From Shimia thalassica (lineage in GTDB: Bacteria > Pseudomonadota > Alphaproteobacteria > Rhodobacterales > Rhodobacteraceae), in NCBI RefSeq assembly GCF_001458215.1, contig NZ_CYTW01000001.1:992001-1056000 (forward strand): a stretch of 64,000 bases of DNA, in the 5' to 3' direction. Under the pieces are notes generated by a model. That model saw nothing but the letters and a program-made list of their open reading frames with translations. It did no database searches and was not told the origin of the DNA. Position 1 is the stretch's first letter. Each line of letters opens with the position of its first letter. Position numbers and translations under genes: made by a program. Positions 54,486-64,000 of this stretch are shown here, one piece after another.

Positions 54486-55946
54486 ATGCCCGTTCGAAGC
54501 GAGATCCGCTTTTTGTTGAATGGCGTGCCTGTTTCGGCTGAAACAGTGGGCGCTTCTGATACGCTTTTGGATTACCTGCGTCTTAACAGACGGCTCACAG
54601 GGACGAAAGAAGGGTGCGCCGAAGGGGATTGCGGGGCCTGTACTGTTCTGGTCGGGCGGTTGCACAACGGGCAGCTGCGATACGAGGCCGTGAATGCCTG
54701 TATCCGGTTTCTTGTCTCTTTGGACGGCTGTCACGTGGTTACAGTCGAACACCTTCGTGGTGAGGGGGACGCCCTGCATCCTGTTCAACAGGCCATGGTT
54801 GAAGAGCACGGAAGCCAGTGCGGGTTCTGTACCCCCGGCTTTGTGATGTCCCTTTATGCCTTGTGGATGGAAGTGGCCGAGCCTTCGGAGATGCAGATCG
54901 AAACAGCGCTGCAGGGGAATCTGTGTCGCTGTACCGGATACGCTCCGATTGTTCGCGCAGCCCACGCCATTAGCAGATACGGCACGCCAGCTGCGGATTT
55001 TCTGGCAGCCGAGCGCGCAGCGGTGACGGCAGAATTGGAAAAACTGCACGATGGCGCGCGGGTTGTTGTGGGGGCGGGACAGGACATGGCAATCCTGCCT
55101 GCCGATGTTGACGACCTTGCCGAAGTCCTTTTGGAGCATCCCAAAGCCACGATTGTGGCGGGTGCAACGGATGTCGGCCTGTGGGTCACAAAGTTCCTGC
55201 GCCCGATCGGGCCAGCGGTGTTTTTGGGGCACTTGTCTGAGTTGAAGACCATAGAGCGCACGGATGAGGTCATAACAATTGGTGCGGGCGTGAGTTATTC
55301 CGAAGCGGAAGATGTTCTGACCTCCGCTTATCCGCATATCGCAGACTACTGGTCACGCATTGCAGGATGGCAAGTCCGCAATATGGGAACAATCGGTGGC
55401 AACATCGCCAACGGCTCTCCTATCGGGGATACGCCTCCGGTGCTGATCGCTCTTGGTGCGACCATCACCCTGCGCCATGGGGCGTACAGGCGAACGTTGT
55501 TGTTGGAAGACTTTTTTGTCGATTATGGCAAACAGGATCGTGCCGAAGGAGAGTTTGTCGAGGCCATTCACATTCCGGTGCCATTATCTGGCTGGCGGCA
55601 TGCGGCGTACAAGATTTCCAAACGGCGGGACGAGGATATTTCATCGGTTGCTGCAGGGATATCAGTGAAAGTTGTTGATGGTCTGATTTCCGAGGCTCGG
55701 GTTGCCTTTGGCGGCATGGCGGCCACGCCAAAACGGGCGGCACAGGCCGAGGCGGCTTTGATCGGACAGGCATGGAGCGGCGAAAGCTTCGAGGCAGCCG
55801 CATCCGCTTTGGGCGAAGATTTCGCCCCACTCACGGATTGGCGGGCCAGTTCCGAGTACCGCATGACAGTTGCGCAGAATTTGTTCCGCCGGTTTTGGCT
55901 TGAGCAGACTTCAGATGACGTGGCCGCAATCCGGCTGACGGCCTGA
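54486..55946 (+). CDS. xdhA: Xanthine dehydrogenase small subunit (Fe-S/FAD)
   Basis: A 486-residue subunit. The first [2Fe-2S] cluster uses Cys44, Cys49, Cys52 and Cys72 (GCAEGDCGACTVL). The second uses Cys112, Cys115, Cys147 and Cys149 (CGFCTPGF, LCRCTGY). Residues about 190-480 form the FAD domain (GATDVGLWVTK, NMGTIGGNIANGSP). It passes electrons from the molybdenum subunit to NAD. GGAGG lies upstream of the ATG. It is the first gene of a purine operon. Confidence 0.95.
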   Translation: MPVRSEIRFLLNGVPVSAETVGASDTLLDYLRLNRRLTGTKEGCAEGDCGACTVLVGRLHNGQLRYEAVNACIRFLVSLDGCHVVTVEHLRGEGDALHPVQQAMVEEHGSQCGFCTPGFVMSLYALWMEVAEPSEMQIETALQGNLCRCTGYAPIVRAAHAISRYGTPAADFLAAERAAVTAELEKLHDGARVVVGAGQDMAILPADVDDLAEVLLEHPKATIVAGATDVGLWVTKFLRPIGPAVFLGHLSELKTIERTDEVITIGAGVSYSEAEDVLTSAYPHIADYWSRIAGWQVRNMGTIGGNIANGSPIGDTPPVLIALGATITLRHGAYRRTLLLEDFFVDYGKQDRAEGEFVEAIHIPVPLSGWRHAAYKISKRRDEDISSVAAGISVKVVDGLISEARVAFGGMAATPKRAAQAEAALIGQAWSGESFEAAASALGEDFAPLTDWRASSEYRMTVAQNLFRRFWLEQTSDDVAAIRLTA

Positions 55947-55957
55947 GGGGAAGACAG

Positions 55958-58273
55958 ATGAAGCAAACCGTATCAATTAAAGGCGGCGTCAACACTGACC
56001 TGCAACACGACAGCGCGACCAAACATGTGACGGGACGTGCAGATTATACAGATGATATCGCGGAACCCGTGGGCACGTTGCACGCCTATCTCGGCGTCTC
56101 GACGGTGGCACATGCGATGCTAAAGGGGATCGATCTCGACCCCGTGCGACAGGCTCCGGGGGTTCTTGGAGTGCTCACAGCGGCCGACATTCCGGGCGTG
56201 AACGACGTCAGCCCGACAGGACGCCATGACGAGCCTCTGTTTGCGACGGACAAGATCGAGTTCCACGGCCAGCCGCTGTTTGCTGTTGTGGCCGAAACAC
56301 GTGACGCGGCAAGGCGTGCGGCGGAGCTGGCTGTTGTTGATTGTGAAATCCTGCCGCATGCGCTTGATCCCGTTGCGGCCCAAGACGCCGGTTATCCCCA
56401 TATTACGGAAAACCTGACGCTGGCGCGTGGCGACGCAGATGCGGCAATGGCCGCTGCTGGTAACCGGATCAAAGGCCAGATCACCATTGGCGGTCAGGAT
56501 CACATGTATCTCGAGGGCCATATTGCCTTTGCCTTGCCTGGGGAAGACGACGAGGTGGTCTTGCACTGCTCGACCCAGCACCCGAGCGAAGCCCAGCATA
56601 TGGTGGCGCATGTTTTGGATGTGCCCTCGAACGCGGTGGTGGTAAATGTGCGCCGTATGGGCGGCGGGTTTGGCGGCAAAGAAAGCCAGATGAACCTGTT
56701 TTGTTGTGTTGCGGCACTGGCTGCCAAAAAGTGGCGCAGGCCGGTGAAAATCCGTCCGGATCGCGATCAGGACATGGTTACAACGGGCAAGCGGCACGAT
56801 TTCGTTGTAGATTATGAGGTCGCACATGACGATCTGGGCCGGATCGAGGCCGTGCGAGGCGATTTTGCAGCGCGCTGCGGCTGGTCATCGGATCTGTCCG
56901 GTCCGGTGACGGATCGGGCCCTGTTTCATGCTGACAACGCCTATTTCTATCCGCATGTGCGGTTGGTCAGCCAGCCGATGAAAACCAACACCGTGTCCAA
57001 TACGGCATTTCGCGGATTTGGCGGCCCACAAGGGGTGGTCGCTGCCGAACGCATGATCGAAGAGATCGCCTATGCGCTGGGCAAGGACCCGCTTGAGGTG
57101 CGCAAGGTCAATTTCTATGGCGGTGAGGGGCGTGACCTGACGCCTTACCACCAAAAAGTGGAAGACAATATTCTGGATCGTTTGATCGCGGAACTTGAAG
57201 ACAGTGCCGGCTATCAAACGCGGCGTCAGGAGATCATTGCCCATAACGCCAAAGGGGGCATCATCCGCAAGGGCATTGCCCTGACACCTGTGAAATTCGG
57301 CATTTCGTTCACGGCGACATGGTACAATCAGGCCGGCGCGCTGGTGCATATCTATAACGACGGGTCGGTGCATTTGAACCATGGTGGCACCGAAATGGGG
57401 CAGGGGTTGAACACCAAGGTGGCCCAGATCGTGGCTGAAGCCCTGCAAATCGACTTTGACCGGATCAAAATCACCAAGACCACAACCGAGAAAGTGCCCA
57501 ATACCTCGGCCACCGCGGCCTCTTCAGGGTCGGACCTGAATGGCATGGCTGCGCTGGATGCCTGCGAGCAACTCAAAGAACGGCTGATCGCATTCGCGGC
57601 AGAGGAATGGGGCGTGGCACCTGAACAGGTGGTGTTTGTTCCAAACGCGGTTCAGGTCGGCGATGAAATCATTGCTTTTAACGATTTTATCAAGCGGGCC
57701 TATATGGCGCGCGTTCAACTGTCTGCGGCCGGATTTTACAAAACGCCCAAAATCCACTGGGACCGCGCGGCGGGCAAAGGGCGACCGTTCTATTACTATG
57801 CCTATGGCGCGGCGTGCTCGGAGGTGAGCATCGACACTCTTACGGGCGAGTATTCGGTGGATCGCACGGATATTCTTCATGATGTCGGCAAATCGCTGAA
57901 CCCGATCCTCGACAAAGGACAGGTCGAAGGCGCCTTCATTCAGGGGATGGGCTGGATGACAACCGAGGAACTGTGGTGGGACGACAAGGGGGCTTTGCGC
58001 ACCCATGCGCCGTCGACCTATAAGATCCCCCTGGCCTCTGACCGGCCAAAGATTTTCAATGTGGCTCTGCCGGAATGGTCGGAAAACCGTGAGTTGACCA
58101 TCAAACGTTCCAAAGCTGTGGGTGAGCCGCCCTTTATGCTCGGGATTTCCGTGCTTGAGGCCATTTCAATGGCCGTTGCTTCGGTGGCGGACTATCGCGA
58201 ATGCCCCCGACTGGACACACCTGCCACGCCAGAGCGCGTGCTGATGGCCGTCGAACGTCTTCGGGGGGCGTAG
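55958..58273 (+). CDS. xdhB: Xanthine dehydrogenase molybdenum subunit
   Basis: A 771-residue molybdopterin protein starting 11 nt after xdhA. Family motifs include GGGFGGKESQ in the cofactor region, NTAFRGFGGPQG, HLNHGGTEMGQGLNTK, and the active-site Glu near SKAVGEPPFMLGISV. It oxidises hypoxanthine and xanthine to urate with XdhA in the cytoplasm. Confidence 0.95.
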   Translation: MKQTVSIKGGVNTDLQHDSATKHVTGRADYTDDIAEPVGTLHAYLGVSTVAHAMLKGIDLDPVRQAPGVLGVLTAADIPGVNDVSPTGRHDEPLFATDKIEFHGQPLFAVVAETRDAARRAAELAVVDCEILPHALDPVAAQDAGYPHITENLTLARGDADAAMAAAGNRIKGQITIGGQDHMYLEGHIAFALPGEDDEVVLHCSTQHPSEAQHMVAHVLDVPSNAVVVNVRRMGGGFGGKESQMNLFCCVAALAAKKWRRPVKIRPDRDQDMVTTGKRHDFVVDYEVAHDDLGRIEAVRGDFAARCGWSSDLSGPVTDRALFHADNAYFYPHVRLVSQPMKTNTVSNTAFRGFGGPQGVVAAERMIEEIAYALGKDPLEVRKVNFYGGEGRDLTPYHQKVEDNILDRLIAELEDSAGYQTRRQEIIAHNAKGGIIRKGIALTPVKFGISFTATWYNQAGALVHIYNDGSVHLNHGGTEMGQGLNTKVAQIVAEALQIDFDRIKITKTTTEKVPNTSATAASSGSDLNGMAALDACEQLKERLIAFAAEEWGVAPEQVVFVPNAVQVGDEIIAFNDFIKRAYMARVQLSAAGFYKTPKIHWDRAAGKGRPFYYYAYGAACSEVSIDTLTGEYSVDRTDILHDVGKSLNPILDKGQVEGAFIQGMGWMTTEELWWDDKGALRTHAPSTYKIPLASDRPKIFNVALPEWSENRELTIKRSKAVGEPPFMLGISVLEAISMAVASVADYRECPRLDTPATPERVLMAVERLRGA

Positions 58274-58277
58274 AGTC

Positions 58278-59168
58278 ATGGCCCGTGCCACGCTCGCCGG
58301 TTTTTTTGAAACCCATGACAAGGTGATTGAAATCACCCTGTCGGCTGTTTCAGGGTCGTCCCCGCGGGATGGCGGGACGTCGATGTTCGTTGCGCGTGAC
58401 GGGTTGTTCGGCACCATCGGGGGCGGGCAGCTCGAGTATATGGTGATCGACGAGGCTCGCTCGATGTTGAGCCGGTCGGTCGAAGTGCGTGACATGAACG
58501 TACCTTTGGGGCCTGAAATCGGTCAATGCTGCGGGGGGCGCGTTGCGGTATCCCTGCGGTTGGCAACTGCCTCTATCCGCGAGGCCGCCCTTGAGAAAGA
58601 ACAGGCAGACGAGACCGCGCTGCCGCATGTCTATTTGTTGGGGGCTGGACATGTCGGTCGTGCCCTGGCCGATTTTTTCCAGCATATGCCCGTGCGATGC
58701 ATTTTGATCGACCAACGCAAGGCAGAATTGGCGTTGTCGACGGCCGATGTTGAACGGCGCTTGTCCGTGATGCCCGAGCAGGACATCTCTCAAGCTCCTG
58801 CAGGCAGCGCCTTTATTGTTCTGACACATGATCACGCACTGGATTTTCTTTTGGCTTCGGTCGCGATCCAGCGTGGAGATGCCGCCTATGTCGGCATGAT
58901 CGGATCCAAAACGAAACGCGCCAGGTTTACTTCCTGGTGCAACGATTTTTGCGATGGCCTGTCCGTCGCATCGTTGATCTGTCCCATTGGGGCAGGCGGT
59001 AGCCGCGACAAGCGGCCTTCCGTGATCGCCGCGCAGGTCGCGGCAGAAGTGATCACGGTTTTGACCTCTGAACCTGCCGCAGCCAGCGCCCCGAAAGGGG
59101 CTGATGAACCGTCCGCCTTGGACGATCCACTGGTGAGGCAGAGGCACGTTCGGAAAGGACGCATCTGA
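58278..59168 (+). CDS. xdhC: Xanthine dehydrogenase accessory protein XdhC
   Basis: A 296-residue chaperone. It begins ITLSAVSGSSPRDGGTSM, with a Rossmann domain around VYLLGAGHVGRALADF. Conserved Cys residues occur at GQCCGGRV. XdhC binds molybdenum cofactor, helps its sulfuration and inserts it into XdhB. It starts 4 nt after xdhB, so translation is coupled. Confidence 0.93.
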   Translation: MARATLAGFFETHDKVIEITLSAVSGSSPRDGGTSMFVARDGLFGTIGGGQLEYMVIDEARSMLSRSVEVRDMNVPLGPEIGQCCGGRVAVSLRLATASIREAALEKEQADETALPHVYLLGAGHVGRALADFFQHMPVRCILIDQRKAELALSTADVERRLSVMPEQDISQAPAGSAFIVLTHDHALDFLLASVAIQRGDAAYVGMIGSKTKRARFTSWCNDFCDGLSVASLICPIGAGGSRDKRPSVIAAQVAAEVITVLTSEPAAASAPKGADEPSALDDPLVRQRHVRKGRI

Positions 59169-59263
59169 GCTTCACTCCGACCACATACAACAATCGCAGC
59201 ACTTTGACCTCAACGGTCAGCTTTGGACGCGCGCGGTTGATTGACGAAAACGGATGAAAGACG

Positions 59264-60577
59264 ATGACACAATCAGGACAACGACACCTGTTGCGGGGCC
59301 GCGTGCTCACTTTTCAAAGTGAGCCGCAAACCGAAGCCGACACGGAGGCGTATACCTATATCGAAGATGGCGCTTTGGTGATCAGCGCAGGGCGTATCGA
59401 GGCAATCGGGACCTATGATGATTTGAAACAGCCCGGATTGGCGGAAACGGATCATCGTCCTCATCTGTTATTGCCGGGGTTCATCGACATGCATCTGCAT
59501 TTTCCGCAGGTGCAGGTGATTGCCAGCTGGGGTGACCAGCTTTTGGATTGGCTGAACAACTATACCTTTCCCGAAGAAATGCGGTTCGCAGATCAGGGAC
59601 ATGCCGATGATATGGCGGCAGCCTTTTACAATATTCTTTTGGCGCAGGGCACAACAACCGCCATGGCGTTTTGCTCGGTTCATGCGGGGTCGGCGGAGGC
59701 CTATTTCACCGAAGCGGCCCGCCGCAACATGTGCATGATCGGTGGCAAGGTCATGATGGACAGGAACGCCCCGGATGCACTGTGTGATACGCCACAGTCA
59801 GCGTATGACGATACTAAGGCGTTGATTGAGAGATGGCACGGGAAGGGGCGTGCGCATTACGCGATCAGCCCACGGTTCGCGATCACCTCGACACCAGCAC
59901 AGATGGAAATGGCCGGAACTTTGGTGCGGGAACATCCCGAGTGTTACATTCAGACGCATCTATCTGAAAACAAGGATGAAATTTCCTTTACAAAGGCGCT
60001 GTATCCGCAGGCGCGTGATTATCTGGACGTGTATCAGACCTATGGGCTTGTGACGGAAAAATCCTTTCTGGGGCACGCTATTCACCTTGAACCGCGCGAA
60101 ATCGAGGCTTTGGTGGAAACCGGTGCACACCCTGTTTTCTGTCCCACGTCGAATTTGTTTCTGGGAAGTGGCCTGTTTGATGATGCGGGCTTGCGGGCAC
60201 AGGGCATTCAAAGCGGCATCGCAACGGATATCGGGGCCGGCACCAGCTATTCGATGCTGCAAACCCTGAACGAAGGCTACAAGGTGCTGCAACTTCAGGG
60301 GCAAAAGCTTCACCCGTTGCGAGCGTTCCACTGGATCACTCGCGGTAACGCCGTGGCGCTTGGGTTGGAAGATCGGATTGGCACGCTATCTGCAGGAAGT
60401 GATGCGGATATTGTGGTTCTGAACAGCCAGGCAACACCAGAGATGGCCCTGCGAGCATTGCGCGCGACAAGCCTGTCGGAAGAACTGTTTATTCTGATGA
60501 TGATGGGAGACGACCGCGCGATATCACAGGTTTATGTCGCCGGAGAAAGACAAAAGAGAGATGCGCGGGCGGCATAA
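59264..60577 (+). CDS. guaD: Guanine deaminase
   Basis: A 437-residue amidohydrolase. The metal motif FIDMHLHFPQ is near residue 78, with further ligands in QTHLSENKDE and FLGHAIHLE, and the catalytic Asp in TDIGAGTSYSM. It deaminates guanine to xanthine, feeding XdhAB. It lies 95 nt after xdhC in the same direction. Confidence 0.93.
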   Translation: MTQSGQRHLLRGRVLTFQSEPQTEADTEAYTYIEDGALVISAGRIEAIGTYDDLKQPGLAETDHRPHLLLPGFIDMHLHFPQVQVIASWGDQLLDWLNNYTFPEEMRFADQGHADDMAAAFYNILLAQGTTTAMAFCSVHAGSAEAYFTEAARRNMCMIGGKVMMDRNAPDALCDTPQSAYDDTKALIERWHGKGRAHYAISPRFAITSTPAQMEMAGTLVREHPECYIQTHLSENKDEISFTKALYPQARDYLDVYQTYGLVTEKSFLGHAIHLEPREIEALVETGAHPVFCPTSNLFLGSGLFDDAGLRAQGIQSGIATDIGAGTSYSMLQTLNEGYKVLQLQGQKLHPLRAFHWITRGNAVALGLEDRIGTLSAGSDADIVVLNSQATPEMALRALRATSLSEELFILMMMGDDRAISQVYVAGERQKRDARAA

Positions 60578-60735
60578 CCGTTCAAACCACAGCGCCGTAA
60601 AAGGCAATTGCTTTGAAGGATCGGCATTTACAGCGTTGTGTGCATGCCGGTCACGTGTTTGAATTGCGCAGAAAATTTGGCATCGGGCGGTGACCCTACG
60701 GAAAGAGTCGCCGCGCCCTTTCAGGAAAGATTGCT

Positions 60736-61869
60736 ATGGGACCTCAGACTTTACGTTCGTTTATGATTGCTTTGTCGGCAACCGCTCTGCTTGCGGCACA
60801 GGGGCACGCCCAAGATGCGCCCCCTCCCAAAGTTTCAGTTGCGGCGGCCTACACGGACGAGTTGACAAGTCAGGTCATCTTCATCGGCAAAGGTGAAGCG
60901 ATCGACAAGGTTGACCTCATGGCTCGTGTAAGCGGCTTTGTCGAAGAGGTGCTTGTAAAAGATGGCGACGCTGTCAACACAGGTGACCCTCTGTTCCGCA
61001 TCGAGGCTGACACCTACGAAGCCACCCTGAGTGCGCGCGAGGCCGATCTTGCACAGGCAGAAGCGAACCTGCATCTGACCGAAGTCGAGTTGGAACGGAA
61101 AACCGAACTTTACGAACGCGAGGTGGGCACCGAAGCCGATCGCGATGTGGCCTATGCCAACAATCAGGTGGCGATTGCGCAGGTTGCGATTGCCGAAGCC
61201 GCAATCCAGCTGGCAAAGCTGGACGTGACCTATACCGAAGTTGTCGCTCCATTTGAGGGACGTGTTGGTCGCTCTGCCGTGAGTGTGGGCGAATTGGTCG
61301 GTCCCTCCACAGCGCCGCTGATCACGCTGGTGCGGACCGCACCGATTTTTGTTGAGTTTTCACTGACAGAAAAACAGTTGATTTCGGTTATCCAAGCTTA
61401 TGAAACATCTGTGGGCGGCCTTGCCAACAATGAACAAACCCCGAATGTGTTTGTAATCTTGCCCAACGGCGAAGAGCTGGACGAGTCGGGGCGCGTGGTG
61501 TTTGCCGACAACCGTGTAGATCCAACCACCGGCACCATTCCTGTACGGGCCGAGTTCGAAAACGCCAAGGGTCTTATCGTTGACGGATCGTTCCTGAAGG
61601 TCCGGATCGAGGCCACGGAACCCACCAAGGTTCTGATGATCCCGCAAGCCGCCGTTCAACGTGATCAACGCGGTGACTTTGTTCTGGTTGTTGGCCAGCA
61701 ACAAACGGTCGAACAGCGATACGTTACGCTGGGCCGTCAGGTCGAAACGGCCGTTGTTGTCGAGGACGGTATGCGCGAAGGCGAAGCCGTGATTGTGGAA
61801 GGGCTGCAACGCGTGCGACCTGGTGTGGCTGTGGATTCTGTCCTGGCCGGCACCCCGACAGAGGAGTAA
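60736..61869 (+). CDS. RND efflux periplasmic adaptor (MFP) protein
   Basis: A 377-residue membrane-fusion protein. A signal peptide ends near AAQGHA. It has a biotinyl-lipoyl-like hairpin (DLMARVSGFVEEVLVKDGDAVNTGDPLF) and a long coiled-coil arm (about residues 95-165, with repeated Glu/Ala heptads). The beta-barrel carries the V-APFEGRVGRSAVSVGELV stretch. It links the inner-membrane pump encoded next to an outer-membrane channel that is not seen here. Confidence 0.92.
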   Translation: MGPQTLRSFMIALSATALLAAQGHAQDAPPPKVSVAAAYTDELTSQVIFIGKGEAIDKVDLMARVSGFVEEVLVKDGDAVNTGDPLFRIEADTYEATLSAREADLAQAEANLHLTEVELERKTELYEREVGTEADRDVAYANNQVAIAQVAIAEAAIQLAKLDVTYTEVVAPFEGRVGRSAVSVGELVGPSTAPLITLVRTAPIFVEFSLTEKQLISVIQAYETSVGGLANNEQTPNVFVILPNGEELDESGRVVFADNRVDPTTGTIPVRAEFENAKGLIVDGSFLKVRIEATEPTKVLMIPQAAVQRDQRGDFVLVVGQQQTVEQRYVTLGRQVETAVVVEDGMREGEAVIVEGLQRVRPGVAVDSVLAGTPTEE

Positions 61870-61875
61870 GCGGTC

Positions 61876-64000
61876 GTGTTTTCCTCAATATTCATTGCAC
61901 GTCCCAAGACGTCCTTTGTGATTTCGATCGTTCTGACGATCATGGGCATTATCGGCTATCTGGTTCTGCCGGTTGAACAGTTTCCCGAAATCACGCCCCC
62001 GGTTGTGAACGTCAGTGCGAGCTATACCGGCGCGAACTCGGAAACTGTCGAGAACACCGTTGCCGCCCCGATCGAGGCGCAAGTCAACGGGGTCGACGAC
62101 ATGATTTATATGTCGTCCGACAGCACCGATACCGGATCTTACAACCTGTCCGTCACATTCGAGGTGGGCACCGATCCCGACATTGCCTCGGTCAACGTGC
62201 AAAACCGCGTGGCTCAGGCGATGGCGTCTTTGCCCACCGAGGTGACCTCATCGGGGGTTGTGACGCAAAAATCGTCGACCAATATGCTGATGCTAGTCAC
62301 GTTGTCGTCCCCCAACAGCACCTATGACGAAGTGTTTTTGTCGAACTACACCAACATCAACCTGCGCGATGCACTTGCGCGGGTGAATGGCGTGGGCAAG
62401 GCCGACGTCATGACCAACTTTGAATATTCAATGCGGATGTGGATGGATCCGAACCGGATGGCCGGTCTGGGGTTGGTGCCAACCGATCTGATCAACGCCA
62501 TCCGCGAGCAAAACCTCGAAGTGTCGGCAGGCCAAATCGGGACGCCTCCGATCCCCACGGGACAACAGTTTCAATATACCATCAAATCCAAAGGCCGTCT
62601 GACCACGGTCAAAGAGTTTGAAGACATTGTTCTGAGAACCGGTGACGCCGGCAGCATCGTGCGCATTCGTGACGTTGCCAAGGTCGAACTCGGGTCAAGC
62701 TATTACAATGCGTCGGGGCGTTTTTCGGGCAAGCCGGCCACGGTTCTTGCGATCTATCAGGCACCGGGCGCGAATGCTCTTGCTGTTGCGGACGGGGTTT
62801 CGGCCGAGCTTGAAAGGCTTGCGCGATCCTTTCCTGATGACGTTGTTTATGACGTGCCCTTCGACTCGACACGTTTTGTGAACCAGTCCCTGAAAGACGT
62901 GATCACGACACTGATGCAGACCTTTGTTCTGGTGATCGCGGTTGTGTTTGTCTTTCTTGGGAACGTACGGGCCACGGTTATTCCGGCGATCGCGATCCCT
63001 GTGTCCCTGATCGGGACATTTGCCTTCCTTCTTGCGTTTGGCATGTCGCTCAACACGATCTCGTTGTTTGCACTTGTCTTGGCCATCGGTATCGTTGTGG
63101 ATGATGCCATCGTTGTGGTCGAGAATGTTGAACGGATCATGGCAGATGAAGGTCTGAGCGCACCGGATGCGACGCGCAAGGCAATGGGACAAATCACCGG
63201 CCCCGTCATTGCGACAACGTTGGTGCTGTTGGCCGTGTTTATTCCGGTCACCTTTATGCCCGGTATCACCGGTCGACTGTATTCGCAGTTTGCGGTCACC
63301 ATCTCGATTGCGGTTGTGATCTCTTCCATCAACGCGCTGACGCTGTCTCCTGCTCTTTGCTCGCTGATCCTGAAGCCGCGCGAAGGCGGCCCGAAGGGCG
63401 TGCTTGCCACGTTTGAAAAAGGCATCGACGGGGTGCGGGGCCGCTATGTCGGCATCGTTAAGCGTCTTGTTCGGGTGCCACTGATCGCCGTGGCGATTTT
63501 GGCGGCTATCTTTCTGGGATCTGGCGCGTTGTTCAAATCGCTGCCTGCCGGTTTTATTCCGCTTGAGGACAACGGCTATCTGTTTGTGGATGTTCAATTG
63601 CCAGACGCGGCATCTCTTGAGCGGACCGAACAGGTGACAACCCGTCTGAGCGATCAAATTCAGGCCATTCCGGGTGTCGCAAACATCGTGAACGTAAATG
63701 GATTCAGCCTGTTGAACGGGTCCGGATCAAACGGGGCCATGATCATTGCCAACCTGACACCATGGACCGAACGCGAAACGGATGAGCTGAGTGCGGACGG
63801 TGTTCTTGCGAATATCTATGCCATCGCAAATCAGGAAATCTCGGCAAATGTCATCGCCTTTAACCCGCCGCCGATTTCGGGGCTGGGCATGTCTGCCGGT
63901 GTTGAGATGAAGGTCCAGCAAACCGGCGGCGGTACCGCGCAAGACCTGTCTGCCGCGATTGGCGGGCTTGTCTATGGTGCGAACCAGCATCCGGAAATGG
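61876..64000 (+). CDS. RND efflux pump inner-membrane subunit (AcrB/HAE1 family), 5' part
   Basis: The frame opens with GTG at 61876, seven nt after the adaptor stop, and is still open at the window end (708 codons). It begins FSSIFIARPKTSFVIS, the standard RND start. It has the porter domain TPPVVNVSASYTGANSETVENTV and the transmembrane core with LNTISLFALVLAIGIVVDDAIVVVENVER, which includes the proton-relay Asp pair. About 340 more residues are expected beyond the window. It is a proton-driven exporter of hydrophobic compounds; the substrate is unknown. Confidence 0.94.
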   Translation, partial: MFSSIFIARPKTSFVISIVLTIMGIIGYLVLPVEQFPEITPPVVNVSASYTGANSETVENTVAAPIEAQVNGVDDMIYMSSDSTDTGSYNLSVTFEVGTDPDIASVNVQNRVAQAMASLPTEVTSSGVVTQKSSTNMLMLVTLSSPNSTYDEVFLSNYTNINLRDALARVNGVGKADVMTNFEYSMRMWMDPNRMAGLGLVPTDLINAIREQNLEVSAGQIGTPPIPTGQQFQYTIKSKGRLTTVKEFEDIVLRTGDAGSIVRIRDVAKVELGSSYYNASGRFSGKPATVLAIYQAPGANALAVADGVSAELERLARSFPDDVVYDVPFDSTRFVNQSLKDVITTLMQTFVLVIAVVFVFLGNVRATVIPAIAIPVSLIGTFAFLLAFGMSLNTISLFALVLAIGIVVDDAIVVVENVERIMADEGLSAPDATRKAMGQITGPVIATTLVLLAVFIPVTFMPGITGRLYSQFAVTISIAVVISSINALTLSPALCSLILKPREGGPKGVLATFEKGIDGVRGRYVGIVKRLVRVPLIAVAILAAIFLGSGALFKSLPAGFIPLEDNGYLFVDVQLPDAASLERTEQVTTRLSDQIQAIPGVANIVNVNGFSLLNGSGSNGAMIIANLTPWTERETDELSADGVLANIYAIANQEISANVIAFNPPPISGLGMSAGVEMKVQQTGGGTAQDLSAAIGGLVYGANQHPEM

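Noticed and set aside
62695..63657. 320-codon minus-strand frame near the right end
   Set aside because: Shadow of the RND pump gene; very rich in Arg, His, Asp and Gln with no motifs.

Overview
The window looks like chromosome from a marine alphaproteobacterium of the Rhodobacteraceae (Roseobacter-like). This is inferred from gene content and order: a glpD-STPQUV-K glycerol ABC transporter operon, a NasST-controlled nitrate assimilation operon, an Anbu/ATP-grasp/alpha-E/transglutaminase cluster, a TRAP transporter, an RTX protein and xdhABC-guaD. Most of the DNA is G+C-rich. A stretch at about 23.2-28.7 kb is visibly more A+T-rich.

Layout. 1-0.7 kb: the end of a TRAP transporter large permease. 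0.9-9.3 kb: two converging transcription units that make a complete Anbu system: a transglutaminase-like protein and the Anbu peptidase on +, and a second transglutaminase, a circularly permuted ATP-grasp/alpha-E fusion and a large transglutaminase/DUF2126 protein on -. 9.5-11.3 kb: rpiB and an aminotransferase. 11.3-22.9 kb: the glycerol regulon, with a GlpR-type repressor diverging from glpD-glpS-glpT-glpP-glpQ-glpU-glpV, then glpK and an iron-type alcohol dehydrogenase.

23.1-28.7 kb: a 5.6-kb integrative island lying between two perfect 44-bp copies of the 3' half of tRNA-Cys. It carries a tyrosine integrase, a small ORF overlapping it, an AAA ATPase/TOPRIM (DUF4435-like) pair that resembles the anti-phage PARIS system (AriA/AriB), an RNase H-fold (DUF429-like) protein and small ORFs. 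This is the best candidate for an incompletely described system here.

29.0-37.2 kb: an RTX protein with an unusual N-terminal domain, a Zn/Cd/Pb P-type ATPase diverging from its MerR-family regulator across a textbook 19-bp-spacer operator, an alkaline-phosphatase-fold phosphodiesterase, a NhaD/ArsB-type ion transporter and a CBS-domain protein. 37.6-50.7 kb: nitrate assimilation on the minus strand, in the order nasT-nasS-[leader]-nrtA-nrtB-nrtCD-nirB-nirD-nasA-cysG. The nrtA leader contains the two hexaloop hairpins and the terminator expected of an ANTAR (NasT) antitermination target. 50.9-54.1 kb: a CoA-transferase, an XRE-cupin regulator and glutaryl-CoA dehydrogenase, pointing to glutarate catabolism. 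54.5-60.6 kb: xdhA-xdhB-xdhC-guaD for purine breakdown. 60.7-64.0 kb: an RND efflux adaptor and pump; the pump runs off the window.

Both ABC importers (glycerol and nitrate) show the same asymmetry of their ATPase halves: one half lacks the switch histidine and the other has a degenerate signature motif. All calls come from reading the sequence; no database search was possible.
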